From: Planctomycetota bacterium | Lineage (GTDB): Bacteria; Planctomycetota; Planctomycetia; Planctomycetales; Planctomycetaceae | Direction of reading: 5' to 3' | Assembly (NCBI GenBank): GCA_024278285.1 | Contig: JAJRTM010000946.1 | Span: 1-5,806, forward strand | DNA length: 5,806 nucleotides | Part shown: positions 1 through 5,806 of the stretch, piece after piece | How the letters are laid out: each line of letters opens with the position of its first letter | How positions within the stretch are numbered: position 1 is the stretch's first letter | Notes under the pieces: generated by a model | Databases searched by the model: none | What the model was told of the DNA's origin: nothing | Seen by the model: the letters and a program-made list of their open reading frames with translations, nothing else | Program-made: the position numbers and the translations under genes

Positions 1-49
1 ACTCAATGAAATACGGCGAAAAAATGGCAGGATCTATTAAAATAATTGG

Positions 50-203
50 GTAGCCCACCCGCTTTTAGCGGTTGGGTTGCGTAGCAACAAGACGAATGCG
101 CCATGTGGTCTCCAAAATTATTGGAAGCTCAAATTAAATCTAACTCACATGGCGCATTCATCTTGTGCCTGGCGGCACCCGACCACTAAAAGTGGTCGGG
201 CTA
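50..203. repeat. REP/BIME-like inverted repeat pair with conserved hairpins
   Basis: Two arms, 51-107 and 146-203, are imperfect reverse complements around a 38-base spacer. The inner ends (88-107 and 146-165) match at 19 of 20 positions and the outer six bases (TAGCCC/GGGCTA) match exactly. Each arm also forms its own hairpins. The left arm has stem 54-62/68-76 with loop TTTTA (one C-T mismatch) and a small stem TTGC/GCAA at 77-87. The right arm has a perfect 9-bp stem 178-186/192-200 with loop TAAAA and a small stem GTGCC/GGCAC at 165-178. The spacer adds TCCAA/TTGGA at 111-125. The left arm is preceded by G, giving GTAG at 50-53, the tetranucleotide typical of REP elements handled by RAYT transposases; the right arm reads ATAG. 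No transposase gene is in the window, so any mobilisation would be in trans. A MITE or a bidirectional terminator are alternatives. Confidence 0.65.
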
Positions 204-280
204 TCCTGATTCATAAATTATAGTTCTCGAAGAGACCAAGAAAGAAGAAAAATGGAACAGAAACTATGCCTGATAATTAA

Positions 281-330
281 TTCGCGAAAATTCACGTTTA
301 TTCGCAGTTCGATATCTTTCAATCAAGCAG
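281..330. repeat. Short TTCGCG/TTCACG iterated segment
   Basis: Bases 281-306 carry three loosely repeated units about 10 bases apart (TTCGCGAAAA, TTCACGTTTA, TTCGCAG). The segment lies directly left of the hairpin at 334-368 and resembles the iterated CGTG-containing T-rich segment on its other side, so both may belong to one dispersed intergenic element. I have only pattern similarity for this. Confidence 0.3.
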
Positions 331-333
331 AGC

Positions 334-368
334 CGTTTACGCAGTCGCCTTCGGCTTGCCGTTAAACG
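334..368 (+). terminator. Bulged 12-bp hairpin followed by T-rich tract
   Basis: CGTTTA (334-339) pairs with TAAACG (363-368), GCA (341-343) with TGC (357-359), and GCC (347-349) with GGC (353-355) around the loop TTC, with small internal loops between. On the plus strand five T residues follow at 370-374 and six more at 378-383, so it has the shape of an intrinsic terminator for rightward transcription. No rightward gene ends here, however, and on the minus strand no T tract follows, so it is not an obvious terminator for the dioxygenase operon. It could equally be the core of a dispersed palindromic repeat. Confidence 0.35.
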
Positions 369-369
369 A

Positions 370-412
370 TTTTTCTCTTTTTTCGTGTTTTTCGTTTCTT
401 TCGTGGTTCTTT
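370..412. repeat. Iterated TTTCGTG (CACGAAA) segment
   Basis: The plus strand carries TTTTTTCGTG, TTTTTCGTTT and CTTTCGTGGTT in succession, a unit of about ten bases. Read on the minus strand it is a series of CACGAAA/AACGAAA units. From general memory, such CACGAAA-rich strings recur between genes in planctomycetes and other environmental bacteria; I cannot test copy number from one window. It abuts the hairpin at 334-368. Confidence 0.4.
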
Positions 413-441
413 AAGATTTAAGTTCTATTCATTCAAAATGC

Positions 442-522
442 AGTTTGAACGGAGAGTAGGCATTCTTGTCTGCCTTGAATACGGGATGCTCAAACTCGAC
501 AGACGCCGAATGTCTGTGCTCC
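442..522. repeat. Second inverted pair of hairpins
   Basis: AGTTTGA (442-448) pairs with TCAAACT (490-496), enclosing the hairpin AGGCA/TGCCT (458-462/471-475). A separate hairpin, ACAGAC/GTCTGT (499-504/512-517, 7-base loop), follows. Bases 451-475 read on the plus strand and 522-498 read on the minus strand are related: both begin GGAG and share CATTC, a short variable stretch, then GTCTG. That makes the block an inverted pair of similar units, as in BIMEs. It lies 23-103 bases downstream of the dioxygenase stop codon, so the ACAGAC hairpin may also serve in 3' end formation, although no clean T tract follows on the minus strand. Confidence 0.4.
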
Positions 523-544
523 TTTTGAATTTATCGAAATCCCC

Positions 545-1375
545 TCAACCTGAAACGGCCCGGCTGGTGCCATCTTCGTTTTGCACGAGAAAAACTTTCT
601 CCTGTCTGATGGGCTTTTTTCCAATTTCGAGAATAGCGGAATCGGGAACGACTTCAAGCGGTGTGTAGCCGGGGTGATGATGTTCAATGAGTGGATCGTT
701 GGTTTTTGTGTTGAAGCAGTGAATGAGTCCCCAACGAGGCTGGTCGCTAAGGTTGGCATCGGATCGGTGCAATAAATTGCCGTGAAAAAACAGGCCGGTC
801 CCTGGCGCCATCTCGCAATACTCTAATTCAAAACGCTGTTTCGCGAGTTCAACACGTTCCAGGTCTGCCCCGGTTTGCTCGCCAACAAAATTGTGATTGA
901 TGCGCCCCATGCGATGCGAACCGCGAAGCACCTGCAAGCATCCGTTTTCGACTGTCGCTTCATCAATCGCTAAAAACATACTCGCCATCGTCGGAAGTAA
1001 ACAGCCATTGTTGTACCAGTAGCCATAATCCTGATGCCATTCCCAGGCACCTCCTACCTTCGGCTCTTTCGCAGAAAGCTTCGTGTGATAATGATAAACT
1101 TCGTCATCCAGAAGTTGCTGCATGCGATGCACAACCCGTTCGCTACGGGCAATCATTCCGTAAATGTCGTCGCCCGGATGATTCCACAGAGTGAGATTCG
1201 TCCGCTTGCCCGCAGCATCCTTGACATCCATTGCCGCTTGCCGCAGCGCATCATCCGCCCGGCAAGTTTGCTGCAACAATTCGATTTCTTCTTCGTTGAG
1301 TAATCCCTCAACAACCAGATAACCATCTTGCTCAAACCGAGCTACTTCTTCGTCAGAAAACAAAGGGAGCGTCAT
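545..1375 (-). CDS. Phytanoyl-CoA dioxygenase (PhyH) family 2-oxoglutarate/Fe(II) oxygenase
   Basis: The 276-residue protein matches the usual length of single-domain PhyH enzymes, which hydroxylate a substrate using Fe(II), O2 and 2-oxoglutarate. Visible family features are an N-terminal segment typical of the family ([13 protein letters not shown], 14-26), the iron-binding HxD at H114-Q-D116 inside [10 protein letters not shown], the [10 protein letters not shown] turn (145-154), the distal iron-ligand histidine H203 in [10 protein letters not shown], and R214, in the position that normally binds the 2-oxoglutarate carboxylate. There is no signal peptide or membrane segment, so it should be cytoplasmic. 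The ATG is preceded by AAGGA with 9 bases spacing. The gene begins 15 bases after the stop of the toroid-protein gene, and the ribosome binding site lies in that gap, so the two are probably co-transcribed. The substrate cannot be told: the family includes ectoine hydroxylase and many uncharacterised members, and no ectoine genes are nearby. Confidence 0.9.
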   Translation of the reverse strand: MTLPLFSDEEVARFEQDGYLVVEGLLNEEEIELLQQTCRADDALRQAAMDVKDAAGKRTNLTLWNHPGDDIYGMIARSERVVHRMQQLLDDEVYHYHTKLSAKEPKVGGAWEWHQDYGYWYNNGCLLPTMASMFLAIDEATVENGCLQVLRGSHRMGRINHNFVGEQTGADLERVELAKQRFELEYCEMAPGTGLFFHGNLLHRSDANLSDQPRWGLIHCFNTKTNDPLIEHHHPGYTPLEVVPDSAILEIGKKPIRQEKVFLVQNEDGTSRAVSG

Positions 1376-1390
1376 ATTGAATATTCCTTT

Positions 1391-2524
1391 TTATTCCTGG
1401 CTACCAATTGGATCGCAGTAAGCAAGTGCCAACAAGGCGTAAGAAGTAACCAGCGCGGGATCCCCTTCGTACCAGCGGTCTGCCTGATTCGTCCAGCTAC
1501 CATCTTCGTGCTGTTGTTTCTGGAGAGTTGTCGCCAACTCTTTTCTCCAGTCGTGTAATTTCCCATCTGCTGTTTCGAGTTTTTCAACTCCAAGGACCGA
1601 CAACGTTTTTCCGAAAACGTGGTAGTAATAGAAGAGTCCCTGACCGCCGAGTCCGGGATTTTCTTCCAGCGAGTAATGTTTTTTAATCCATTGAGTCGCC
1701 GCTGCCACGCGTGGATCATCTTTCGAGAACCCGGCATAAATAAAACTTTTCAGGCCAGCGTATGTCATGCTGGCGTAAGAACGCAGCCCGCCTGCTGGCG
1801 TTGTTCCCGCCTGCGAACTTCCTCCCGCAGCAGAAGTGTAGTAGAATCCGCCATCGTTCACGCGAGAAGCAAAAACTGTTTTGTTGTATTTGGAATCGAG
1901 ATTTTGACAACGCGAAACAAACGAAATCGCTTTCTGAAACGCAGGATCATCGACCGACAGTCCAGACTTATACAGCGCTTCGAGCAGGAATTGCGTGTTC
2001 GATAAATCAGGCCGGGAATGCTTGCCGTAACCTGCCCCGCCGTAACCGGGATCATCTTTGGATAAGCCTTCCCCTTCGTCCCATTGAAGTTCTTTCAGAA
2101 ACTTCTGTGCGTTGGCAATTTCTGTTTTGTATTTGTCGTCCCGATTCACTTCCACCAGCGCCATCAGAATGATGGAAGTTTCGTAATTGCGATGCAATGT
2201 TTCGGGATGATAGATACCGCCGTTTTTCTGTTTGAACTGCAAAAGATAATTGATCGCTCGAACAATAATCGGATCGTCCGGCGAAATCCCATTTTCGATT
2301 AATGCGGTTGCAGCCAACGCGGTAAAGCCAAGCACCTTCGGGGTACTCCAGCTACCGTCCTTGTTTTGGTGTGTCCGTAAGTATTCGATACCTCGCTGAC
2401 GCATCTGTTTGAGCATCTTTGCATCTGGCCCAACACGCGGTTCTTCGGCGAAACCGTTTGTAGATCCCAGGCAAATTCCCAATAACATCAAGCCAATTGC
2501 CAGCACCTTAAATCGAGACCGCAT
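1391..2524 (-). CDS. Secreted prenyltransferase/squalene oxidase repeat (alpha/alpha-toroid) protein
   Basis: The 377-residue product starts with a signal peptide (basic MRSRFK, hydrophobic core about 7-20, likely cleavage after GFA at 26), so it is probably exported; there is no proper lipobox. The mature part is built from helical-pair repeats of the squalene cyclase/prenyltransferase superfamily: DGSW turns at 56-59 and 341-344, and the linker G-[ILF]-S-x-DDP followed by a helix at 79, 188 and 265. A glycine-rich insertion occupies about 224-246. The DxDD acid motif of squalene-hopene cyclase and the CxEQ thioester of macroglobulins are both absent, and at under 400 residues it is far shorter than a hopene cyclase. 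A non-enzymatic or binding role is therefore more likely than terpene cyclisation (inference). I chose ATG at 2524 because its spacing from GGGG is 8 bases; the codon before it is GTG (2527), an alternative start adding one residue. It is the first gene of a probable operon with the dioxygenase. Confidence 0.85.
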   Translation of the reverse strand: MRSRFKVLAIGLMLLGICLGSTNGFAEEPRVGPDAKMLKQMRQRGIEYLRTHQNKDGSWSTPKVLGFTALAATALIENGISPDDPIIVRAINYLLQFKQKNGGIYHPETLHRNYETSIILMALVEVNRDDKYKTEIANAQKFLKELQWDEGEGLSKDDPGYGGAGYGKHSRPDLSNTQFLLEALYKSGLSVDDPAFQKAISFVSRCQNLDSKYNKTVFASRVNDGGFYYTSAAGGSSQAGTTPAGGLRSYASMTYAGLKSFIYAGFSKDDPRVAAATQWIKKHYSLEENPGLGGQGLFYYYHVFGKTLSVLGVEKLETADGKLHDWRKELATTLQKQQHEDGSWTNQADRWYEGDPALVTSYALLALAYCDPIGSQE

Positions 2525-2689
2525 CACGTTTTCCCCTTTATTGTTCAGCTCTTTCGAGCATTATCATTTCACGACAGCCCCTGCATTGTACGTTGATTAC
2601 GCGACCAAATCGATGTTGAAGGCGAAAAACAATCATGCAGAATGGAAATCTTCCTCGCCGTAATAATACTACCAAGTCCAATTTAAGGC

Positions 2690-2718
2690 TTCAATATTCA
2701 ATTGATCGACAGTATAAT
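2690..2718 (+). promoter_or_regulatory. Sigma70-like promoter for the DUF1501 gene
   Basis: A perfect -10 box TATAAT lies at 2713-2718, with TTCAAT (three of six matches to TTGACA) at 2690-2695 and a 17-base spacer. Transcription would start near 2725, leaving an untranslated leader of about 70 bases before the DUF1501 ATG. The prediction rests on sequence alone. Confidence 0.5.
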
Positions 2719-2763
2719 CTTCTGTAGCAAGAATCTAGCAGCAGGATCCCCTATTCATTTATT

Positions 2764-2796
2764 ATGCAAAACAGTCAAGTTAATGGTGCGATATGA
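2764..2796 (+). promoter_or_regulatory. Possible 10-codon leader ORF overlapping the DUF1501 start
   Basis: An ATG at 2764 opens a frame of ten codons (MQNSQVNGAI) ending in TGA at 2794-2796, which overlaps the DUF1501 ATG (2793-2795) as ATGA. This is the arrangement used for translational coupling. The DUF1501 start itself has no purine-rich Shine-Dalgarno, only GGTG 5 bases upstream, so coupling would explain how it is initiated. Against it, the leader frame also lacks a well-placed ribosome binding site: AGGA is 17 bases away. It may be chance. Confidence 0.25.
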
Positions 2797-4283
2797 ATCG
2801 TCGAAAAAAAAGTGCAGCCGAGTTATCTGCAGAGAAAAAAACGCTTGAAGTAACTGAACGCAGAAAGTTTCTCAAGGAACTTTCCGTGGCTGGTGCTGCA
2901 GCGTGGCTGGCAGGGACGCCAACTCAGATTTTTGCGAAAGAGGATCAAGGTCACGAAGCCGTTAAGCAGCCAACTCCCACTGCGGATGCCTGTATTTTAA
3001 TATGGATGGCAGGCGGGATGGCAGCTCCCGAAACGTTCGATCCGAAACGATATGCACCGTATCGCGTCGGCTTGCCGGTTGGTGAAATGCTCAGCACGTT
3101 TGATGCAATTGATACCGTTGTCGATCACATCAAAATCTCCAGTGGATTTAAGCATGTTGCCAAAGTGATGGACCGGGCAACGTTAATTCGCTCCGCAGTA
3201 CAGCCCGATCTGGGAAGCATTCTGCACTCCCGCCATCAATACCATTGGCACACCGGTTACGTTCCGCCACAAACGGTCGCCTGTCCGCATCTGGGTGCCT
3301 GGATGGCGAAAGTTCTTGGTCCACGCAATTCGGTCATGCCACCGTTTATCAATATCGGTCAGCGGCTCGAAGGTGTTGGCGAGAAAGAGGAGCTCAAAGC
3401 ATTCACCACATCGGGATTCTTCGGCAGCGAGTTCGGCCCGATGAATTTACCTTATCCTGAAAACGCATCGGAATCTGTCCGCCCACCCAAAGGGATGACC
3501 GGTCAACGATTTTCACGACGAAACGACCTCTTCAAAAAACTGGTCGAACAAAATCCGCATCGCGAATACATCAGCGACTATCAGCAGGAATCGCTGTTGC
3601 GTTCTGTCGACAACGCTTATCGCCTGCTCAGTTCCAAAGATAAAGAGGCTTTCGATATCACATTGGAACCGAAAGAAAGTCGGGAGATTTACGATACCGG
3701 ACGCTTCGGCAGAGGCTGCCTGTTAGCCAAACGTCTGGTCGAATCGGGAGCCAGGTTTGTTGAAGTCACTACAGAATACGTACCGTTTTTGCATTGGGAT
3801 ACTCACGCCAACGGTCACGAAACAACCGCTCGGCTGCACGGCGAAATAGATCGTCCAATCGCTCAGTTAATTCTCGATCTGGAAAAAAGCGGTCGCTTGG
3901 AAAGAACGCTGGTTATCATTGCTTCCGAATTCAGTCGGGATGCAATCATCGAAGGGAAACCCGGTTCCAATGCAGTCGATCAGGCAAGGTTCAAAGTGGA
4001 GACCGTCAACGAACCAAAGCATTATGGGTTACACCGCCACTTCACCGGCGGAAGCAGTGTTGTCATGTTTGGTGGCGGGATGAAATCGGGATTCCTTTAC
4101 GGAAAAACGGCTGATGAACGCCCTTTAGTTGCCATCGAAAATCCCGTTTCTGTCATGGACCTGCATGCCACCATTATGACCGCAATGGGAATCAGCCCCC
4201 GTACCGGCTTTAACACCGAAGGCCGCCCTTTTTACGTCACGCAAGACGGCAAAGGAAAAGCAGTACGCGAACTGTTCGCCTGA
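2793..4283 (+). CDS. Tat-exported DUF1501 family protein (sulfatase/alkaline phosphatase-like fold)
   Basis: The 496-residue protein is full length for DUF1501, a family abundant in planctomycetes and placed with the sulfatase/alkaline phosphatase-like proteins; no defined reaction is known to me. A twin-arginine signal is clear: ERRKFLK (22-28), hydrophobic stretch 31-41, likely cleavage after IFA (48). It is preceded by about 20 charged residues. Family landmarks follow in order: AGGMAAPETFDPKR (73-86), the conserved HLGAWMAKVLGP (166-177), WDTHANGHE (335-343), DRPIAQLILDLEKSG (353-367), SEFSRD (378-383), the histidine cluster HYGLHRHF (410-417), GGGMKSGFLYGKT (427-439) and the ENPVSVMDLHATIM region (449-462). 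The C-terminus is complete. The start is fixed because an in-frame stop lies at 2781 and the next methionine is residue 72. DUF1501 genes usually follow a DUF1549/DUF1553 (PSD1) gene; here the upstream gene is divergent, so this copy is transcribed alone. Confidence 0.92.
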   Translation: MNRRKKSAAELSAEKKTLEVTERRKFLKELSVAGAAAWLAGTPTQIFAKEDQGHEAVKQPTPTADACILIWMAGGMAAPETFDPKRYAPYRVGLPVGEMLSTFDAIDTVVDHIKISSGFKHVAKVMDRATLIRSAVQPDLGSILHSRHQYHWHTGYVPPQTVACPHLGAWMAKVLGPRNSVMPPFINIGQRLEGVGEKEELKAFTTSGFFGSEFGPMNLPYPENASESVRPPKGMTGQRFSRRNDLFKKLVEQNPHREYISDYQQESLLRSVDNAYRLLSSKDKEAFDITLEPKESREIYDTGRFGRGCLLAKRLVESGARFVEVTTEYVPFLHWDTHANGHETTARLHGEIDRPIAQLILDLEKSGRLERTLVIIASEFSRDAIIEGKPGSNAVDQARFKVETVNEPKHYGLHRHFTGGSSVVMFGGGMKSGFLYGKTADERPLVAIENPVSVMDLHATIMTAMGISPRTGFNTEGRPFYVTQDGKGKAVRELFA

Positions 4284-4292
4284 AAAATTCAC

Positions 4293-4305
4293 TGCAAGTG
4301 TTGCA
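4293..4305. other. Small TGCAA/TTGCA hairpin
   Basis: TGCAA and TTGCA flank a GTG loop, starting 10 bases after the DUF1501 stop codon. It is only 5 bp and is reported because it accompanies the strong hairpin at 4327-4354, as a minor hairpin accompanies the main one in each arm of the repeat at 50-203. Confidence 0.25.
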
Positions 4306-4326
4306 CACCACGATTGGATGTAGACC

Positions 4327-4354
4327 CCGCTATTGCGATGATTCGCAATAGCGG
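4327..4354. terminator. Strong 12-bp hairpin between convergent genes
   Basis: CCGCTATTGCGA (4327-4338) pairs perfectly with TCGCAATAGCGG (4343-4354) around a TGAT loop. It lies 43 bases past the DUF1501 stop and 48 bases past the macroglobulin stop, where a shared bidirectional terminator is expected. The T-rich tract on the plus strand (4370-4381) begins 15 bases after the stem, later than in a classical intrinsic terminator, and none follows on the minus strand. It may therefore act as a 3' end stabiliser or a REP-like unit; GTAG precedes it at 4320-4323. Confidence 0.55.
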
Positions 4355-4402
4355 ACCCTTCCAAGGAGATTATTTTCTTTTAAACCAATCATCGCTAAAT
4401 CA

Positions 4403-5806
4403 TTATTCGCGATCTTTGATTTCCAGCTTGAATTCATCAGAATTTGCTTTCAGTTCCGGGGCGTACATTGCATAGCTGAAGGTAGGTAGTGCCGAGAATT
4501 TCCCTGGAATTTCTGCTTTCAGACGGTAGCTCATGCTGCTGGTTCCTCGCGGAATGGTTCGCATGAAGAAGGCGACTTTTTCGTCACGAAATTCGACATA
4601 CGCGCCGTTTGCGCCGGGAAGATAACCGCTTCGCACATCAACCGGCTCCGTTCCCGCTGCTTTGAAATCTTCGAGAATGACATACTCGTAATCATTCTTA
4701 CTGTCGATACCGAGTTCAATTTCCAGCAGATCGCCGCTGGTAACGATATCGCCGGGCTGAAGTTCAACGCGGTCGTATTTCTTGATCCGCTGATTAACGA
4801 CCTGCCCCCGTGAACCGGCAACATTTGTATTCGCATCTTTTCGTTCAACCAGTTTGTAAACTCGCCGACGGACTTTCAGCTCCAGCCCTGTTGCTGCAAT
4901 TGGATCTTCCAACGTGAAGTTGGTCAGATACGCATTCCAGTAGACAGGGCCTTTTCCCTTTTTACGGAATTCGACCGTATGTTTTCCAGTCGTCAGTTCT
5001 TCTCCTTTGAGAACGAACGTGCCATCGAAAGAGAATAGATTTTTGCCGGTGATTTCAACCGTTTTGCGAACCTTGCCATCAACAACTAATTCCAAAGTGT
5101 AATCTGGTTGATCTTCTCCGGTCGCTTTGAGATATTCTGCCATCGCTTCAATACAGAGTGCTGAATCACGGGTGCTGTTCCAATACGTAGAATGCTTACG
5201 ATTGTTGAGCAGATACTTCACCAGCCGCGGAGCTTTCACCCCTTTCGGTTCGGTTCGTGAAAGCAGCTTCAAGTAGTAGGCGTTCGCTTCAATGTCGTTG
5301 CCGTGCCAGTACCACCAGGCGTAACCTTCGGGCATTTTCAAATACGCGGTTTCGTTTTCCAAATCTTCTACATAATACTGTCCGATATTGCGAAGCACCA
5401 TCTCAAGGCGTTCTTGCGATTGTGTTGTGTGCAGTGCCAAGCCGAACATCGCCAGGGAATAGACCGAAAGTTTCGTTCGATCCCGATACAGATAATCCTG
5501 CATCGTCGTATTATTGATATCCGCATCACACAGGACCATGTAGACCATCGCATCAAGATTGTTGGCAGCCGTTCGGTACTGTCTGTTTTTCGGTTTTTCT
5601 TTCTTATCACCCAGTTTGAGCAGGCGAATCTGCTCCTCCTGATATTTTTTCAGCCAGGCGATTCCTTTTTCCAGAACGCCGCCCACAATCGCAACATCGT
5701 TCGCTTTGGCGATTTGCAATCCATGTACCACCGTTGCAGTTGTATGCGGATAAGACCGTTCGCCTCGTCCAGAAAACCAGCCCCAACCGCCATCGGAAAG
5801 TTGCAT
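4403..5806 (-). CDS. Bacterial alpha-2-macroglobulin, C-terminal part (5' end beyond window)
   Basis: The last 467 residues of a much larger protein are visible; bacterial alpha-2-macroglobulins usually exceed 1500 residues. The frame is open to the window edge, and the methionine codon there is internal, not a start. Visible residues 1 to about 225 are the end of the thioester-domain alpha/alpha toroid: [10 protein letters not shown] at 4-13, [18 protein letters not shown] at 20-37, a charged insertion at about 55-78, then [21 protein letters not shown] at 162-182 and [18 protein letters not shown] at 209-226. About 233-300 is beta-rich and would be the CUB remainder. About 305-467 matches the terminal macroglobulin domain, with [16 protein letters not shown] (373-388) and FMRTIPRG (414-421). 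The thioester CxEQ would lie upstream, so it cannot be checked. Such proteins are thought to trap proteases in the periplasm or at the surface. The gene converges on DUF1501 and ends with TAA at 4403. Confidence 0.88.
   Translation of the reverse strand: MQLSDGGWGWFSGRGERSYPHTTATVVHGLQIAKANDVAIVGGVLEKGIAWLKKYQEEQIRLLKLGDKKEKPKNRQYRTAANNLDAMVYMVLCDADINNTTMQDYLYRDRTKLSVYSLAMFGLALHTTQSQERLEMVLRNIGQYYVEDLENETAYLKMPEGYAWWYWHGNDIEANAYYLKLLSRTEPKGVKAPRLVKYLLNNRKHSTYWNSTRDSALCIEAMAEYLKATGEDQPDYTLELVVDGKVRKTVEITGKNLFSFDGTFVLKGEELTTGKHTVEFRKKGKGPVYWNAYLTNFTLEDPIAATGLELKVRRRVYKLVERKDANTNVAGSRGQVVNQRIKKYDRVELQPGDIVTSGDLLEIELGIDSKNDYEYVILEDFKAAGTEPVDVRSGYLPGANGAYVEFRDEKVAFFMRTIPRGTSSMSYRLKAEIPGKFSALPTFSYAMYAPELKANSDEFKLEIKDRE

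Larger units (their letters stand above)
1..544. other. Gene-free region carrying clustered palindromic repeats
   Basis: No convincing coding region is present here. The only open frame starting inside it (ATG at 438) lacks a ribosome binding site and runs antisense into the dioxygenase gene. The stretch holds three structured blocks, described separately: 50-203, 281-412 and 442-522. Bases 1-49 and 204-280 are A/T-rich and show nothing I can name. The region lies immediately downstream of the leftward dioxygenase gene, so part of it is probably the 3' untranslated and termination region of that operon. Confidence 0.7.

Noticed and set aside
50..412. CRISPR array or tRNA/rRNA gene in the left intergenic region
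   Set aside because: The repeats are inverted, not direct with regular spacers, and no cloverleaf with T-arm and anticodon arm features can be drawn.
438..668. Plus-strand open frame of 76 codons starting at 438
   Set aside because: No ribosome binding site, no recognisable domain, and most of it lies antisense to the well-supported dioxygenase gene.
1619..2172. Two long plus-strand open frames (1619-2005 and 1762-2172)
   Set aside because: Both lie wholly antisense within the toroid-protein gene and have compositions typical of shadow frames (many Arg, Cys, Ser), with no domain signal.
2548..2559. GCTC-GAAA-GAGC hairpin in the leader of the toroid-protein gene
   Set aside because: GNRA-type loop noted, but a 4-bp stem with no further pairing is too weak to call a regulatory element.
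2585..2590. Minus-strand TACAAT as -10 box for the toroid-protein operon
   Set aside because: No acceptable -35 hexamer lies 16-18 bases upstream. A promoter must exist in 2525-2792, but I cannot place it with confidence.
5804..5806. Methionine codon at the right edge as the start of the macroglobulin gene
   Set aside because: It falls in the middle of the thioester-domain toroid and the frame is still open at the edge; the true start must be far outside the window.

Overview
The window looks like chromosomal DNA from a planctomycete. A Tat-exported DUF1501 protein, a very large bacterial alpha-2-macroglobulin, a secreted squalene-cyclase-like repeat protein and a PhyH-family dioxygenase are all commonplace together in that phylum. 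GC content, by eye, is near one half. I do not name a genus.

Layout: positions 1-544 hold no convincing gene. They do contain three separate palindromic structures: a long inverted pair at 50-203, a bulged hairpin with a CACGAAA-type flank at 281-412, and a second inverted pair at 442-522. Next come two genes on the minus strand, 15 bp apart and probably one operon: a secreted alpha/alpha-toroid (prenyltransferase/squalene oxidase repeat) protein at 1391-2524, then a phytanoyl-CoA dioxygenase family enzyme at 545-1375. A divergent intergenic region (2525-2792) carries a good sigma70-like promoter for the plus-strand DUF1501 gene (2793-4283). That gene converges on the 3' part of an alpha-2-macroglobulin gene on the minus strand (4403 to beyond the right edge). 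A strong 12-bp hairpin lies between the two converging genes.

How the genes may work together: three of the four products are predicted to act outside the cytoplasm. Two of them, the toroid protein and the macroglobulin thioester domain, share the alpha/alpha-toroid fold. The dioxygenase has no export signal and should be cytoplasmic. No pathway can be assigned from the sequence alone.

The least ordinary part is the left intergenic region. The two arms at 50-203 differ at several bases, yet two changes in the main stem are compensatory and keep it paired. This suggests a mobilisable REP/BIME-like structured element and not a simple duplication. A second point of interest is a 10-codon open frame overlapping the DUF1501 start as ATGA, where no Shine-Dalgarno sequence is visible.
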